This document shows positions 53,302 through 63,098 of a DNA stretch of 64,000 nucleotides, one piece after another. The stretch is from Peptoniphilaceae bacterium AMB_02 (GTDB taxonomy: Bacteria > Bacillota > Clostridia > Tissierellales > Peptoniphilaceae), in NCBI GenBank assembly GCA_036321625.1, contig CP143259.1:2344001-2408000 (forward strand), in the 5' to 3' direction. Numbering within the stretch: the stretch's first letter is position 1; each line of letters begins with the position of its first letter. The translations under genes were made by a program, and so were the position numbers. The notes under the pieces are model-generated. The model saw only the letters and a list, made by a program, of their open reading frames with translations. It was not told the origin of the DNA and did no database searches.

Positions 53302-56176
53302 GACTTAAATATCCGTTAATTCTATAATCTGTCAATGAAGATTTAAAACTCATCATTAGATTTCCGGTTTTGAAATCCACCAGATAAATAACTCTATCGA
53401 ATTCATTGTTTCTAATCATTAGAAGTCTTTCAGTTTTATTATTATAAATATTTCTGTCTCCGAAAGTTATAGGCGTTTCCGAACAATACGGATCTAATTC
53501 GAATTCATCCAGTTTTCCTGCCTTCCATCTAAATCCTGTGTTATTATAGATTCCATTTGCTACACGATTTGAATCCTCTCCATTTAGATACAGTATTTCC
53601 CCCGGAATTTTGTCAATTATTTCACCGCTCTCCAAATCATAGATTTCACTGATTCCCGAAAATCTATTGATTGCAATGGACTTTCCGTCTTCACTTAGTA
53701 ATACTCTATAGGTATTAGATAATATATTCTTATGCTCAAGTATAATCTCTCCTGTTTTATTGTCAAATACTCTTAGACCATTTATATCATCTATAAGAAT
53801 TAAGCTCTTAGAATCCTTAGTAAGTGTTAATCCGACATTAAAATCTTGTACTTCCAAGTTATTTTTGGTTCCATCCACAGTATCGTATATTTCAACGAAT
53901 CTCTTACTTTCCTTTCTTTCATCATTTATTTCGGTTATCAATCTGGCAGTATATCTTCCATCATTGGTGATATTGTAACTTCTGACTTCAGGGATGTATC
54001 TCGTAATAGTAGCTGGGTCTAAATCTATCTTTTTTAGTTCACTTCCCTTGCCGTTCCAAATTGAAAAACTTTCTCCATCAAAATATAGTACTTTAGTTGA
54101 GTCGTTTGATACGGCAATAAGTTGAGCAGGTATAGGTTCTTCAATTAATTTAGGATTGATGTCGATAATCTTGATAATTTGATTATCATGTGCACTGGTT
54201 ATGAGTTTGCTTCCGTCCTTTGTGAACTTCAGCTCCATTGGGACTCCTCTCCCATAGTCCAGATTTTTTTCAACAATCGCACCGTCTTTCCATATTCCTA
54301 TTTTCCCATTTTCTCCTACGACAACTACTGTATTTGTGTCTTCGTGAAAAGCAAAACTGACTATTTTTATTCCTTCAAAGTATATCTCATCCAGTATTGC
54401 TCCCGTTTCACCGCTCAGTATGTCTATTCTATTGGCAGTTTTAACTACTATTTTGTCTCCGTTTTTAGTCTCTATCGGTGCTGCGTTTATATCTATATTT
54501 TTGTGTTCATTAAAAATAAGTTTGCCGTCGTCCATATTGTATTTCAACATTTCACCCGAAGCTACCGCTAATATACTTTTTCCATCCAGAGAATATTTCG
54601 CCCAGTTAATATCTTTGAGAAGTTTTAATTCTTCCACTTCTTCCAGGTTTGATTCAAACTCAGGGGCATCATACTTACGTAGTAGTGCAGTCGTTTTGAT
54701 ATCATATATGCCCAGTTTAACATCGGATTCATTGCCATTCACCATTAAAATTTCTTTCCCGTCTTCGCTAAATTCAGCATATTTAATTGTGCTTTCAGCT
54801 AGATAAGAATCCTCAGTTTCCCATGTTTCAGTATTGTATACGCTAAATTCCATTCCTGCTGAAGTCAGGTTTGCTGTGAATAGTTTTTTAGAATCCTTAG
54901 AGAATCGAGTTAGCATCGGAATTCCGCTTTTAGTGATTCTACTTATCTCTACCCACTCTTCCGGGTCATAGACGATTATACTATCCCCAAAGGAAGATGA
55001 TGCCAGCATTTTATTATCGCTGGAGAAATCTACTATTTTGACTTGTTCATTATGTCCTTCAAGCAGTTTAACCAGCTCACCATTGTTGGGATTGTAAATA
55101 GCTGTAGAATTATTTCCATATCCAAAAGCCAAAGCATTTGCATCAGTACTGAGTGAAAAGTAGGTCATTTTGTTTTTAGTGGGAATCGTAGTTAGCATTG
55201 AAGCTCCATTATGATAGATGGCATCATTGAATATACCCTGAGCTTCGGAGTTTAGCGCTTGGTACCTTTCCATTCCAATATCGATAGGTTTCATGGCTTC
55301 TTGAGCGACCAGTATTGCTTTTATACTGTCTCCGTCTTTTATCATCTCACGAGAATTCTTTAATAAGATGGAAGCATTCGACTGAACAGCTTCACGTCTA
55401 GCCTTCTCTGCATTTTGGTATGCATTTGTCATAAACACTCCGAAAATCAATAGTGCAACCGCAACAATAGAAGACACTGACATAATGAGTTTATTTCTTC
55501 TTTCCTTGTCTCTCTGTTTAAGGTCCCCGTAGGAGCAACCTAATATAGTCGCCATCAACCTATATTTCTCAGTTTTAAGGAGTTTTGTAGATTCTTTTTT
55601 CAGTATTTCATGTTTTTGAGTATTCTCGGTTTCCAACTTTTCATATCCGATAAAATCAAGAGCTTTTACCTCTTCAGGTCTTAAATCTACAGCTAAGACA
55701 TCTTGAGTTTCTCCTTTCTCTGATCCTCCTCTTTTAAGTTCTTTTAAAGGTTGAGGAAAAGACTCATGAGGTTCTCCTTCTATTAATACCGGAATAATCC
55801 TGTCGTCTCCATGGAGTTTTCTAAAAGTTTCAATTTCCTTTATACACCATTCAGATAATTTAGTTCTCTTTGAACATATCACTATCAAAAACTTACTGTT
55901 CTTCAATGCATCCTCAATAGAATCACTTAAATCCTTGGCTGTAAGTTCCTCTCTGTCTCTAAAAACTCTGAAACTAGGCCTTTGTCCCTGGTTGTAAAAT
56001 TCCTTTGGAACCTTAAAGGTCTCTATCATCTTGTGGATTTCCTGTGCAATGGTGGCGTCCGGTTCTAAATGCCTATAGGATATAAAGGCTTCAAATTTAT
56101 ATTTGTCTTCTTTAAACTCTTTTGCAGCACGCTCCATATTATCCATGTCGTTTACAGTATTTACGTTCTTTTCCAT
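53099..56176 (-). CDS. TIR domain - transmembrane - WD40-propeller protein
   Basis: 1025 residues. TIR domain at about 27-175: FEAFISYRH (box 1), FRVFRDREELTA (box 2 region) and LSEWCIKEIETF, where Glu114 is at the position of the catalytic glutamate of NAD-cleaving TIR enzymes. A basic linker leads to one transmembrane helix (about 230-250) and a helical stalk (about 255-320). The rest (about 330-1000) is a long series of WD40/quinoprotein-like repeats ending (SxDxNxLAF, FSSDNKMLASSSFGDSI, LSEDGKSIAINRFSG). The TIR is cytoplasmic if the propeller is outside, or both may face one side. Third gene of an operon with a RyR-type protein 3 bp upstream. Likely NADase effector or signalling protein; function inferred. 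Confidence 0.85.
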   Translation of the reverse strand: MEKNVNTVNDMDNMERAAKEFKEDKYKFEAFISYRHLEPDATIAQEIHKMIETFKVPKEFYNQGQRPSFRVFRDREELTAKDLSDSIEDALKNSKFLIVICSKRTKLSEWCIKEIETFRKLHGDDRIIPVLIEGEPHESFPQPLKELKRGGSEKGETQDVLAVDLRPEEVKALDFIGYEKLETENTQKHEILKKESTKLLKTEKYRLMATILGCSYGDLKQRDKERRNKLIMSVSSIVAVALLIFGVFMTNAYQNAEKARREAVQSNASILLKNSREMIKDGDSIKAILVAQEAMKPIDIGMERYQALNSEAQGIFNDAIYHNGASMLTTIPTKNKMTYFSLSTDANALAFGYGNNSTAIYNPNNGELVKLLEGHNEQVKIVDFSSDNKMLASSSFGDSIIVYDPEEWVEISRITKSGIPMLTRFSKDSKKLFTANLTSAGMEFSVYNTETWETEDSYLAESTIKYAEFSEDGKEILMVNGNESDVKLGIYDIKTTALLRKYDAPEFESNLEEVEELKLLKDINWAKYSLDGKSILAVASGEMLKYNMDDGKLIFNEHKNIDINAAPIETKNGDKIVVKTANRIDILSGETGAILDEIYFEGIKIVSFAFHEDTNTVVVVGENGKIGIWKDGAIVEKNLDYGRGVPMELKFTKDGSKLITSAHDNQIIKIIDINPKLIEEPIPAQLIAVSNDSTKVLYFDGESFSIWNGKGSELKKIDLDPATITRYIPEVRSYNITNDGRYTARLITEINDERKESKRFVEIYDTVDGTKNNLEVQDFNVGLTLTKDSKSLILIDDINGLRVFDNKTGEIILEHKNILSNTYRVLLSEDGKSIAINRFSGISEIYDLESGEIIDKIPGEILYLNGEDSNRVANGIYNNTGFRWKAGKLDEFELDPYCSETPITFGDRNIYNNKTERLLMIRNNEFDRVIYLVDFKTGNLMMSFKSSLTDYRINGYLSPDGNTIALDQYYHIAYDKEDYTKNKSYQATAIYEILGEEETKKEIEKISDGRELTQEEKVQIGIKSD

Positions 56177-56179
56177 ATC

Positions 56180-57748
56180 TTATTCCTCTTTAAATAGAGC
56201 AAATGTCGCCATTAAATCGTATACAGGCTGACAATTCTCGAAGCTTTCATTCATTATTACTTCCCAATCGTCAATAAGGCATGGGTGAGTTTTTTCTGCC
56301 TCGTCTCTTTTATTTCCATATCTAAAATTCATAGCATAGTAAGAATTATTCCATCTCTTATGTTCCAGTCTCGACATGTAGTCAAGTATCGGGTTTTCCG
56401 TTAGAAACTCACTAAATGCAAGTTTAAAACCTTCCTTATCTTGCCCGTATTTTTCCTCTATCTTTTTAAATTCTTTTAACTTTCCGGTAATTATATCAGA
56501 AAGCTCAGCATCTGTTTTACCGGGATAGAGATTTCTAATAATTGCCTCTTTAATGGCGGCATGATCTGCTGAGGCTCTGGACGAATCTTTTTTCGTTTGA
56601 GATAATTCATACCAGACGCTTCCCCTCCCAAGCCCCAAGGAATCTGAGATATCATTATAAGAATTATTAAACCTTTTAGCTTTGACATCCAAATTAGATC
56701 TTAACATAACCGATTCGTTCATGATTTCTTCTATACTTCCAAATACCCTTAACTCCTCATGTCCACTTGGAAGCAGTGATTCAAGGTCAATCCCCGAGGT
56801 ATTTCTAAGTGCTTTGGGTTCATGGTAAAAATATCTATCCACAACCGCGAGTGTTTCAAGGTTTAGAATAGTATTTTCATTCATAAAGAAGATTGCTGTA
56901 GGTCTATTATCTGTCATTTCGGATAGTTTTCTTGATAACATTTTGGATTTTAAATTAACAGATACTGCTTCTATCTCCAATGCACCCAGAATCTCCTCAT
57001 TATCAAAAATGTATTTTTCTATAAACTTTTCAGCATCTTCATCCATAATGGTAAATTTAGTTTTTTGGGAAAGCGAAATAGTTGTATTATTTGCAGCAAA
57101 TTTTAATAATGGTGCAATGAGCTCATTTGCTCCCAAAATTAGAAAATGAACTCTTCCTATTTCTTCATCAATCTTATTAACCGTGTACTCTGTTTCCGTT
57201 TTAGATAGTTCTCGAAGCCTTTTAAAATTGAACTTAAGTAATCCCTCCGGGTTGTTTAAATCGCTCAAAAGCTTTCTAGTCGTAAGCTCTAGTAGATTAT
57301 AAGAGATGATGTCCAATTTCGATAATCCCGGTTCTTTAACTTTCGCACTTGATAAATATTTCTCTATATACTCAGGTATTGAGCCTGATAAGCAGTTTAT
57401 ATAAACATTGGTCTCCACTTCTGGTTTTAGATATTTTACTGTATTTTGAAAATTTGAATAGTTTTCAAGATCAGACTCTGCTCCAAAAATAATATGACTG
57501 GCTCGATTTAAGTTTAGATTCCTAAATAACGAACTAATGTCTTTTTTATTCGCTTTTTCTATATCGAATACATAAACTGCGACTTTCTTTTTCTCATACT
57601 GTTTTTTCCATTCTTGAGTTATTGGATCTTTCAATATGAGCGAGATATCATATCGATTTATGTCGTTTAATAGATTATTTATCAGCGAATCAATTTGATC
57701 CGATTTTTCAAAGATTACCAGATGTCTTTTGCTGAATCTATTCCTCAT
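56180..57748 (-). CDS. Rossmann/TrkA-like protein with C-terminal RyR-type domain
   Basis: 522 residues, not closely recognised as a whole. Two Rossmann-like nucleotide-binding regions can be traced: about 8-190 (HLVIFEKSDQIDSLI ... VYVFDIEKANKKDISSLF) and about 205-330 (VHFLILGANELIAPLLKFAA ... KFTIMDED), resembling TrkA-N modules. At about 455-510 LEHKRWNNSYYAMNFRYGNK and HPCLIDDWEVI match the bacterial RyR domain, first described in ryanodine receptors and seen in predicted nucleotide-sensing conflict systems. Overlaps the small membrane gene upstream by 11 bp and lies 3 bp before the TIR gene. I infer a ligand-sensing cytoplasmic subunit of a channel-like complex. Confidence 0.7.
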   Translation of the reverse strand: MRNRFSKRHLVIFEKSDQIDSLINNLLNDINRYDISLILKDPITQEWKKQYEKKKVAVYVFDIEKANKKDISSLFRNLNLNRASHIIFGAESDLENYSNFQNTVKYLKPEVETNVYINCLSGSIPEYIEKYLSSAKVKEPGLSKLDIISYNLLELTTRKLLSDLNNPEGLLKFNFKRLRELSKTETEYTVNKIDEEIGRVHFLILGANELIAPLLKFAANNTTISLSQKTKFTIMDEDAEKFIEKYIFDNEEILGALEIEAVSVNLKSKMLSRKLSEMTDNRPTAIFFMNENTILNLETLAVVDRYFYHEPKALRNTSGIDLESLLPSGHEELRVFGSIEEIMNESVMLRSNLDVKAKRFNNSYNDISDSLGLGRGSVWYELSQTKKDSSRASADHAAIKEAIIRNLYPGKTDAELSDIITGKLKEFKKIEEKYGQDKEGFKLAFSEFLTENPILDYMSRLEHKRWNNSYYAMNFRYGNKRDEAEKTHPCLIDDWEVIMNESFENCQPVYDLMATFALFKEE

Positions 57749-58046
57749 CCTGTTTCTGAAGTGGAAGCAGGAGATTTGTTATTTTAGTGAGCACTAGAGC
57801 AGATGTAAGTAGTGGTGCAAGCCACATGGCAATTTGATATGAGATTGTAGACTCCGCTTGCGCAGGTATCGGCGGTGCAAATAAAAACAGTTTCATAGTT
57901 CCATATAGCATTGCTGATACCAAACGCCATGGTTGTGTAATAATGGGACTATAGTATGAATATAGTCCATGCACACCAAGGGCAAGTGCCACCAAAAACA
58001 TTATATAACTTAGTCTTTTCTTGTAATAATTCCAATTTTCTCTCAT
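57738..58046 (-). CDS. Small multi-pass membrane protein of the TIR/RyR operon
   Basis: 102 residues with three hydrophobic segments (about 14-32, 40-58 and 68-95) and charged ends. It shows no signature I know. ATG 58046 has GGAG 6 bp upstream; the ATG four codons earlier overlaps that site. The overlap with the TrkA/RyR gene suggests it is the membrane part of a split channel-like protein, since larger bacterial proteins join an N-terminal membrane region to TrkA-N and RyR domains. Function inferred only. Confidence 0.65.
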   Translation of the reverse strand: MRENWNYYKKRLSYIMFLVALALGVHGLYSYYSPIITQPWRLVSAMLYGTMKLFLFAPPIPAQAESTISYQIAMWLAPLLTSALVLTKITNLLLPLQKQDEE

Positions 58047-58205
58047 AATTCTCTCCATTTTGATTTTTAATCATTTTGCCAAATTTTGAATGACTTAAGT
58101 TTATTATCACCTAATCAAGATGAGAAATGATAATCACTTCTATAGTTCAGGCAGTTATACATTTGTATTAATCACTACTACCTTTTACTTTAATTTTTTA
58201 AATTC

Positions 58206-58556
58206 TTATTCCCTTAATATCTTCTCCATACTCTTACCTTTTGCCAATTCATCCACAAGTTTATCCAACCATCGTATTTTTTGCATCAATGGTTCTTCTA
58301 TTTCTTCAACTCTAACCCCACAAACTACCCCTTTAATCATATCTGCATTGGGATTAAGCTTTGGAGCTTCTTCAAAAAAAGTACGATAGTCAACTTCTCT
58401 TTCTAATTGAGCTTTAAGTCCTTCCTCATCGTAACCTGTTAGCCAATATATCACTTGATTCAATTCATCTTTAGTACGACTCTTTTTCTCGACTTTGTTT
58501 ACCAATAATGGATAGACCTTGGCAAATGCCATTTTATATACCTTTTCATTTTTCAT
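58206..58556 (-). CDS. DUF2200 family protein
   Basis: 116 residues. The sequence [31 protein letters not shown] and [33 protein letters not shown] matches the DUF2200 family of small cytoplasmic proteins with no known function. I choose ATG 58556 because GGAG lies 9 bp before it and family members begin here; the frame is open 7 codons further upstream. Stands alone between the TIR/RyR operon and a divergent YdeI-like gene. Confidence 0.85.
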   Translation of the reverse strand: MKNEKVYKMAFAKVYPLLVNKVEKKSRTKDELNQVIYWLTGYDEEGLKAQLEREVDYRTFFEEAPKLNPNADMIKGVVCGVRVEEIEEPLMQKIRWLDKLVDELAKGKSMEKILRE

Positions 58557-58784
58557 TTTATACAACTCCGATTTCATTATTTTTTCATAAAAAGTTTTGT
58601 TTCAGACATTTAGACATATTCCTATTGAATAAAACCATATAGTTATAGATACCCATTTTTTTGTTATTGTTTCATTTAAGCTCATTAAATAGCTATCATA
58701 ATCTAACGTTTACTGATAATCCGAATTCATTTCGGGTATATTAATAAAGAAAGGTTAATACAAAAGAAAGTAGTAGGTATTAAT

Positions 58785-59300
58785 ATGAAATTTAAAACAG
58801 ATTTAATTGAAATTGCTTCCAAAAAAATCATTCATATTCCCGTTGAGTATAGTCAGTCACTTCCATCTAGAGGATTGGTGATGGCTAAAGTAACAATCGC
58901 TGACATCTCTGCCATACTGCCTATCGAGCCTGATGGAAAAGGAAGCCATTGGTTTGAACTGGATGAGAATTTTATAAAAGACTTGGATTTAGAGAGCCTA
59001 GAAAATTTAGAAATAGATTTGGAACCCATTAAAGAATGGCCTGAACCTGACATGCCCGAAGATATTTTAACTGGTCTTGAATCTGAAGGATTAATAGAGT
59101 TTTGGAATAGCATAACGACAAAGGCAAAATGGGAATGGCTTAGATGGATACGCTCTACAAGCAATCCCGATACTCGCGCAAAACGTATAGAGGTCGCCAG
59201 TTCAAAAATGAAAGCTGGAGACAAAAGACCATGCTGTTTCAATGCATCCAGCTGTACAGTTCCCGAAGTTTCGAAATCTGGAGTGCTAAAGGATTATTAG
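58785..59300 (+). CDS. YdeI/OmpD-associated family protein (DUF1905 plus YdeI-like)
   Basis: 171 residues. N-terminal DUF1905-type beta domain (about 1-70: VPVEYSQSLPSRGLVMAKVTI, GSHWFELDE) followed by a YdeI-like helical region (about 95-171: FWNSITTKAKWEWLRWIRSTSNPDTRAKRIEVASSKMKAGDKRPCCFN). The family is annotated for bacteriocin protection in other bacteria, without firm mechanism. No strong ribosome site; AAAGAAAG upstream. Last residues are Cys-rich relative to homologues. Confidence 0.82.
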   Translation: MKFKTDLIEIASKKIIHIPVEYSQSLPSRGLVMAKVTIADISAILPIEPDGKGSHWFELDENFIKDLDLESLENLEIDLEPIKEWPEPDMPEDILTGLESEGLIEFWNSITTKAKWEWLRWIRSTSNPDTRAKRIEVASSKMKAGDKRPCCFNASSCTVPEVSKSGVLKDY

Positions 59301-59399
59301 AGTTTGAAATTAATAATGTTCGAATAAAAGCCCATTATCCAAATAAAGGATTGGGCTTTTATAGTATTAGTTTTAATAATTTATATCAAGCTTCTTGCC

Positions 59400-60176
59400 G
59401 AGGAGTTGGATAGTCGTGTGGGATTAGTCGTGAGTTTTAAATATAGCAGTAGAATTCTTCGAATTCCTTTTTTTGTGTCTCTCCCTCAGTCAGCATAGTT
59501 GACAGCTCACCGGAGGAGTTGGATAGTCGTGAGAGATTAGAGATAAGTCTGAAATATAGCAGTAAAATTCTTCGAATTCATTTATTTATATCTCTCCCTC
59601 AGTCAGCGGGGCTGACAGCTCCCTCGTCAGATGGAGCCGGAAAAGATTTAAGTGTAAATTAGTCTCTAACCCAGTAAGTTGTGAAGTAGATAAGGTTTAG
59701 TTTTATTTTTTTGAGAGCCTCCCTCTGACGAGGGAGGTGGGTCGCCTAAGCGACTCGGAGGGAGAGAAAAACCCAAGGCAATCATTACCTTTGTTCTATT
59801 TTCATGGCTATCATTCTACGCTTTTTTCATTAAATCTCTTCTATATCTTAATTATGAATACGCAAACATGGAAGTGTGGGGATGGTTGTGAGTTTGGAAG
59901 CAGTCCGTGAGAAGTTTAATATATAGCAGTAGAATTCTTCAAATTCCTTTGTAATATGTCTCTCCCTCAGTCAACCAAGTTGACAGCTCCCTCGTCAGAT
60001 GGAGCCGAAAAGCACCAAGAATACCGTGATTGGCTAGAATTCGACTGCCAAAAGATGGAGCCTAGAAAACATAAAGTGACATCTTCACGTCGCTACATCG
60101 TAATTCTAACCTCAAACCTCTAATTTCTCGCATCTAAAACTGTGAGGTAGGTCGCCTAAGCGACTCGGAGGGAGAG
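59400..60176. repeat. Mosaic of palindromic intergenic repeats
   Basis: Two unit types recur. Unit A (about 59401-59512, 59514-59632, 59880-59992) contains GTTGGATAGTCGTG in the first two, TATAGCAGTA(G/A)AATTCTTC in all, then CTCTCCCTCAGTCA and a GACAGCTC end able to pair with it. Unit B (about 59716-59766 and 60143-60176) contains GGTCGCCTAAGCGACTCGGA and GGGAGAG; the first copy is preceded by the hairpin CTCCCTCTGACGAGGGAG. The remainder (59767-59879, 60009-60142) shows nothing recognisable. Similar CTCCCTCAGTCAGC hairpins are dispersed in genomes of many gut Clostridia. No gene lies in this 1-kb gap. Confidence 0.75.
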
Positions 60177-60322
60177 AATTACCTAGACTGTAGTTGATTT
60201 AGCTACATTACCTCCGTTTGAAAATGTATATGATTTAATTGGTATTAAAAACAAATATGGCATTATTCAACTTCCCATAAAATAGATAATCTCTATCCAA
60301 ACAGAGTTTATATACATTCTAA

Positions 60323-60343
60323 AGCCTCGTCAAAGACGAGGCT
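60323..60343. terminator. Hairpin at the end of the P-type ATPase gene
   Basis: AGCCTCGTC-AAA-GACGAGGCT perfect 9-bp stem overlapping the TAG stop; only a short T-tract follows on the minus strand. Confidence 0.6.
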
Positions 60344-62744
60344 AAATGTTTTTAATGGGTATTAATTTCTTTATTGTACCGGAGTATTTATTAACCGAGT
60401 TTGAAATCATTGAATGCGTTAATTTATACAGCCCAAATATACTGATAACCGTAATTGCCGAGATGATTAATTGTAATTGATTTAGTGGATCTATAAATAC
60501 AATTTCTCCAAATAATATCATCGTAGCAATAAGGGCAATTGTGCAGGCTACAAACAGAGCTATCTTTGTTTTTGTAAAAGGTCTGCAGTTTAGGAATAGT
60601 GCTAGAACCCCTGCTGCTGATAGTACTATGGTGGACATAGTAGATAGTGCTGCACCATTTATTCCGAGTGCGCTTGCTGTGAATTGTAATGCTATCATAA
60701 CTGCTGCTGTAATTATACCTATCGGAACTGAAGTTCTTACATAATTATCCATAAATGAACCTGTAACTCTATCCTTATTAGGTCTTAGTGCCAAAAAGAA
60801 TGAAGGTATGCCAATTGTAAGCGCATTAATAAATGTCATTTGTATTGGCATCACCGGATATCCCTTTGCCCAAAACACAAAGAATATAGCCAGTATAGAT
60901 GAATACGTAGTCTTTACTAAAAAAAGTGAAGCAACTTTCTGTATATTATTTATGATTCTTCTACCTTCATATACAGCATGCACTAATGAAGCGATATTGT
61001 TTTTCATAAGTATGATATCCGCTACATTCTTAGATGCATCGCTTCCACTTGCCATCGCTATGCTACAATCAGCTTGTTTCAGTGCAGGTACATCATTGAC
61101 TCCATCTCCCGTCATCGCTACTATATGTCCCTCAGCTTGTAATGCTTTTATAAGCGCCTTCTTCTGGAATGGACTTACTCTTCCAAATACCGAATTATTC
61201 TTAACAATATGAGCAATGTCTTCATCTCTGACATATTTCATATTTATATAGCCGTTTAAGCCTATTATGTCTGCTCTTTTAGCTATCGCATATACAGATT
61301 TCGGATTATCGCCTGAGATTATCTTAATCGATACATCTTGTTTTTCAAAATATGCAAAAGTCTCATTTACATCTTCTCTGATTTCATCTGACATTACGAT
61401 GATTCCTCTTAGTTCAGATACCTCATCTTCGAGAGTATCAGACTCTGCAAGTACCAAAATTCTGTAGCCCTCTTCTAATAGAGTCTCAATTTTATCATTA
61501 ACAGAACTACTTATCTTACAATTTACAAACTCCGGAGCACCAAGTATCCAAGTCCCATGCTCCTTAAAATCTACTTTTGAATGTTTTCTTTCTGAAGAAA
61601 ATGGTATGACTTCATTTATTTCCCAATTGGGCTTATCTACAAACTCCCCGGCAATAGCTTTTTGAGTTTCATTAGCAGCGGGTAGTGCAGCTATCAAAGC
61701 ACTAAGAGCCTTAGTAGTCATTTTATTAGATTTCTTATTATCATTATCTTTATAAAAATTAAATGACTGATTCTCATCCACCAATATTAAATCTTGGAAC
61801 TTTATCTTACCGGTTGTAATGGTTCCGGTTTTATCAAGGCAAAGTACATCTGTCCTTGCAAGAGTTTCAATGCTTGAAAGTCTTTGAATCAGTGAATTAT
61901 GCTTACCCATAACTATGACACCGGCTGCCATTGAAACTGATGTAAGCAGTATTAAACCTTCCGGAATCATTCCAATGATAATAGAAACTGTTTTTACAGT
62001 GCTAAGGGCAATATCTTTATTTCCGCCATAAAAAAAGTTGCCCGCAAATAGTAAGATACCCGCCGGAACGATTATAAAACTTAGTAATTTCAGCATTATA
62101 TTAAGGGATTTTTTAAGTTTGGAATTGTCCCTTTTTATCTTCTTTGCTTCACTGGATAATTTTCCGCTAAAAGTCTCTGTCCCCACAGCTGTGGCTACCG
62201 CATAGCAGCTACCTGCTATAATTATACTTCCCGACCAGAGCTCATCTCCTACTTCTTTTCTTATGCTGTCTGATTCTCCGGTGAGCATTGATTCATCTAC
62301 TTCAAGACCCAAGCATTCTATAAGCTTACAATCTACAGGAACCTGATCCCCGGATTTCAGTACAATTACATCATCTAATACAATTTTATCGTAATCTATT
62401 ACCTCGTTTATGCCTTCCCTTATAACTTCAACTTTCGGCTGTGTTATTATCGTCAACTGATCTACCGTCTTTTTTGCTTGAATCTCTTGTATGATTCCAA
62501 TTATGGTATTTATGAAAATTACTGTAATAAAAGTTAAATTTACAAGCAAATGTGGTCTATTTATAGAAGCGGCTACGATTAATAATGCCAATACTAGATT
62601 TAATAAATTAAAAAATGTAAATAGATTGTCTTTGATTATATTTGAAACGGATTTTGTATTCGTATTGATAATCTTATTAAATTTTCCATCTTTTATTCTG
62701 GATGCGACCTGTACTGAATTAAGCCCATAAGTATTGAATTTCAT
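60342..62744 (-). CDS. P-type cation-transporting ATPase (CtpE-like)
   Basis: 800 residues with the full P-type order: actuator TGES (about 154), phosphorylation motif DKTGTITTGK (about 306), nucleotide-binding SSERKHSKV (about 380) and hinge MTGDGVNDVPALK (about 544-556). About ten membrane helices; the M4 motif reads GMIPEGL rather than the PEGL of Ca2+/Mg2+ pumps with Cys (no CPC), so it is not a heavy-metal CopA/ZntA type. The overall pattern is closest to CtpE/E1-E2 pumps linked with Ca2+. Shorter than SERCA types, lacking a long N-terminal domain. Monocistronic. Confidence 0.88.
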   Translation of the reverse strand: MKFNTYGLNSVQVASRIKDGKFNKIINTNTKSVSNIIKDNLFTFFNLLNLVLALLIVAASINRPHLLVNLTFITVIFINTIIGIIQEIQAKKTVDQLTIITQPKVEVIREGINEVIDYDKIVLDDVIVLKSGDQVPVDCKLIECLGLEVDESMLTGESDSIRKEVGDELWSGSIIIAGSCYAVATAVGTETFSGKLSSEAKKIKRDNSKLKKSLNIMLKLLSFIIVPAGILLFAGNFFYGGNKDIALSTVKTVSIIIGMIPEGLILLTSVSMAAGVIVMGKHNSLIQRLSSIETLARTDVLCLDKTGTITTGKIKFQDLILVDENQSFNFYKDNDNKKSNKMTTKALSALIAALPAANETQKAIAGEFVDKPNWEINEVIPFSSERKHSKVDFKEHGTWILGAPEFVNCKISSSVNDKIETLLEEGYRILVLAESDTLEDEVSELRGIIVMSDEIREDVNETFAYFEKQDVSIKIISGDNPKSVYAIAKRADIIGLNGYINMKYVRDEDIAHIVKNNSVFGRVSPFQKKALIKALQAEGHIVAMTGDGVNDVPALKQADCSIAMASGSDASKNVADIILMKNNIASLVHAVYEGRRIINNIQKVASLFLVKTTYSSILAIFFVFWAKGYPVMPIQMTFINALTIGIPSFFLALRPNKDRVTGSFMDNYVRTSVPIGIITAAVMIALQFTASALGINGAALSTMSTIVLSAAGVLALFLNCRPFTKTKIALFVACTIALIATMILFGEIVFIDPLNQLQLIISAITVISIFGLYKLTHSMISNSVNKYSGTIKKLIPIKNI

Positions 62745-63098
62745 CTCTTACCTCTCACATTTTATAGATAGATAATACCATAAAACAGCCATCTATTACG
62801 CTACAAGTTTGTAACAAAAACCGCTAAATATGTAGACTCTCTACACAATTCACGGGGTCGTTTTTAAAGAGTTATTGTAAGAGTATGTATCTAACTTCAA
62901 TCATGATATTTTAATTCACAGGTATTAAATACCTAAGCTATATCATAAAAACACGATTAAACCTCTATATTATCGCATTTGAATAGTATTATTCATCGTT
63001 ATTCTTATTATATACAGGGTATATATTTTAAGGGGAGCGGTTCGAAGTCTAATCGTTAAACAATATTGTAACTATCTTTTCAAAGGAGGAATTATTTA
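62745..63098. other. Divergent regulatory region, P-type ATPase / abgT-like
   Basis: No coding sequence. Contains an AAAGGAGG ribosome site just before 63099 and AT-rich sequence (TATTATATAC at about 63007-63016) that could hold the abgT promoter. No riboswitch fold was recognised. Confidence 0.4.

Noticed and set aside
56491-56688. Small minus-strand frame inside the RyR-type gene
   Set aside because: Overlaps a well-supported gene in another frame and lacks coding features.
59400-60176. CRISPR array
   Set aside because: Repeats are few, unequal in length and irregularly spaced, and no cas gene is in the window.
62745-63098. Riboswitch controlling the P-type ATPase or AbgT gene
   Set aside because: No conserved core of a Mn2+, Mg2+ or guanidine type could be recognised.
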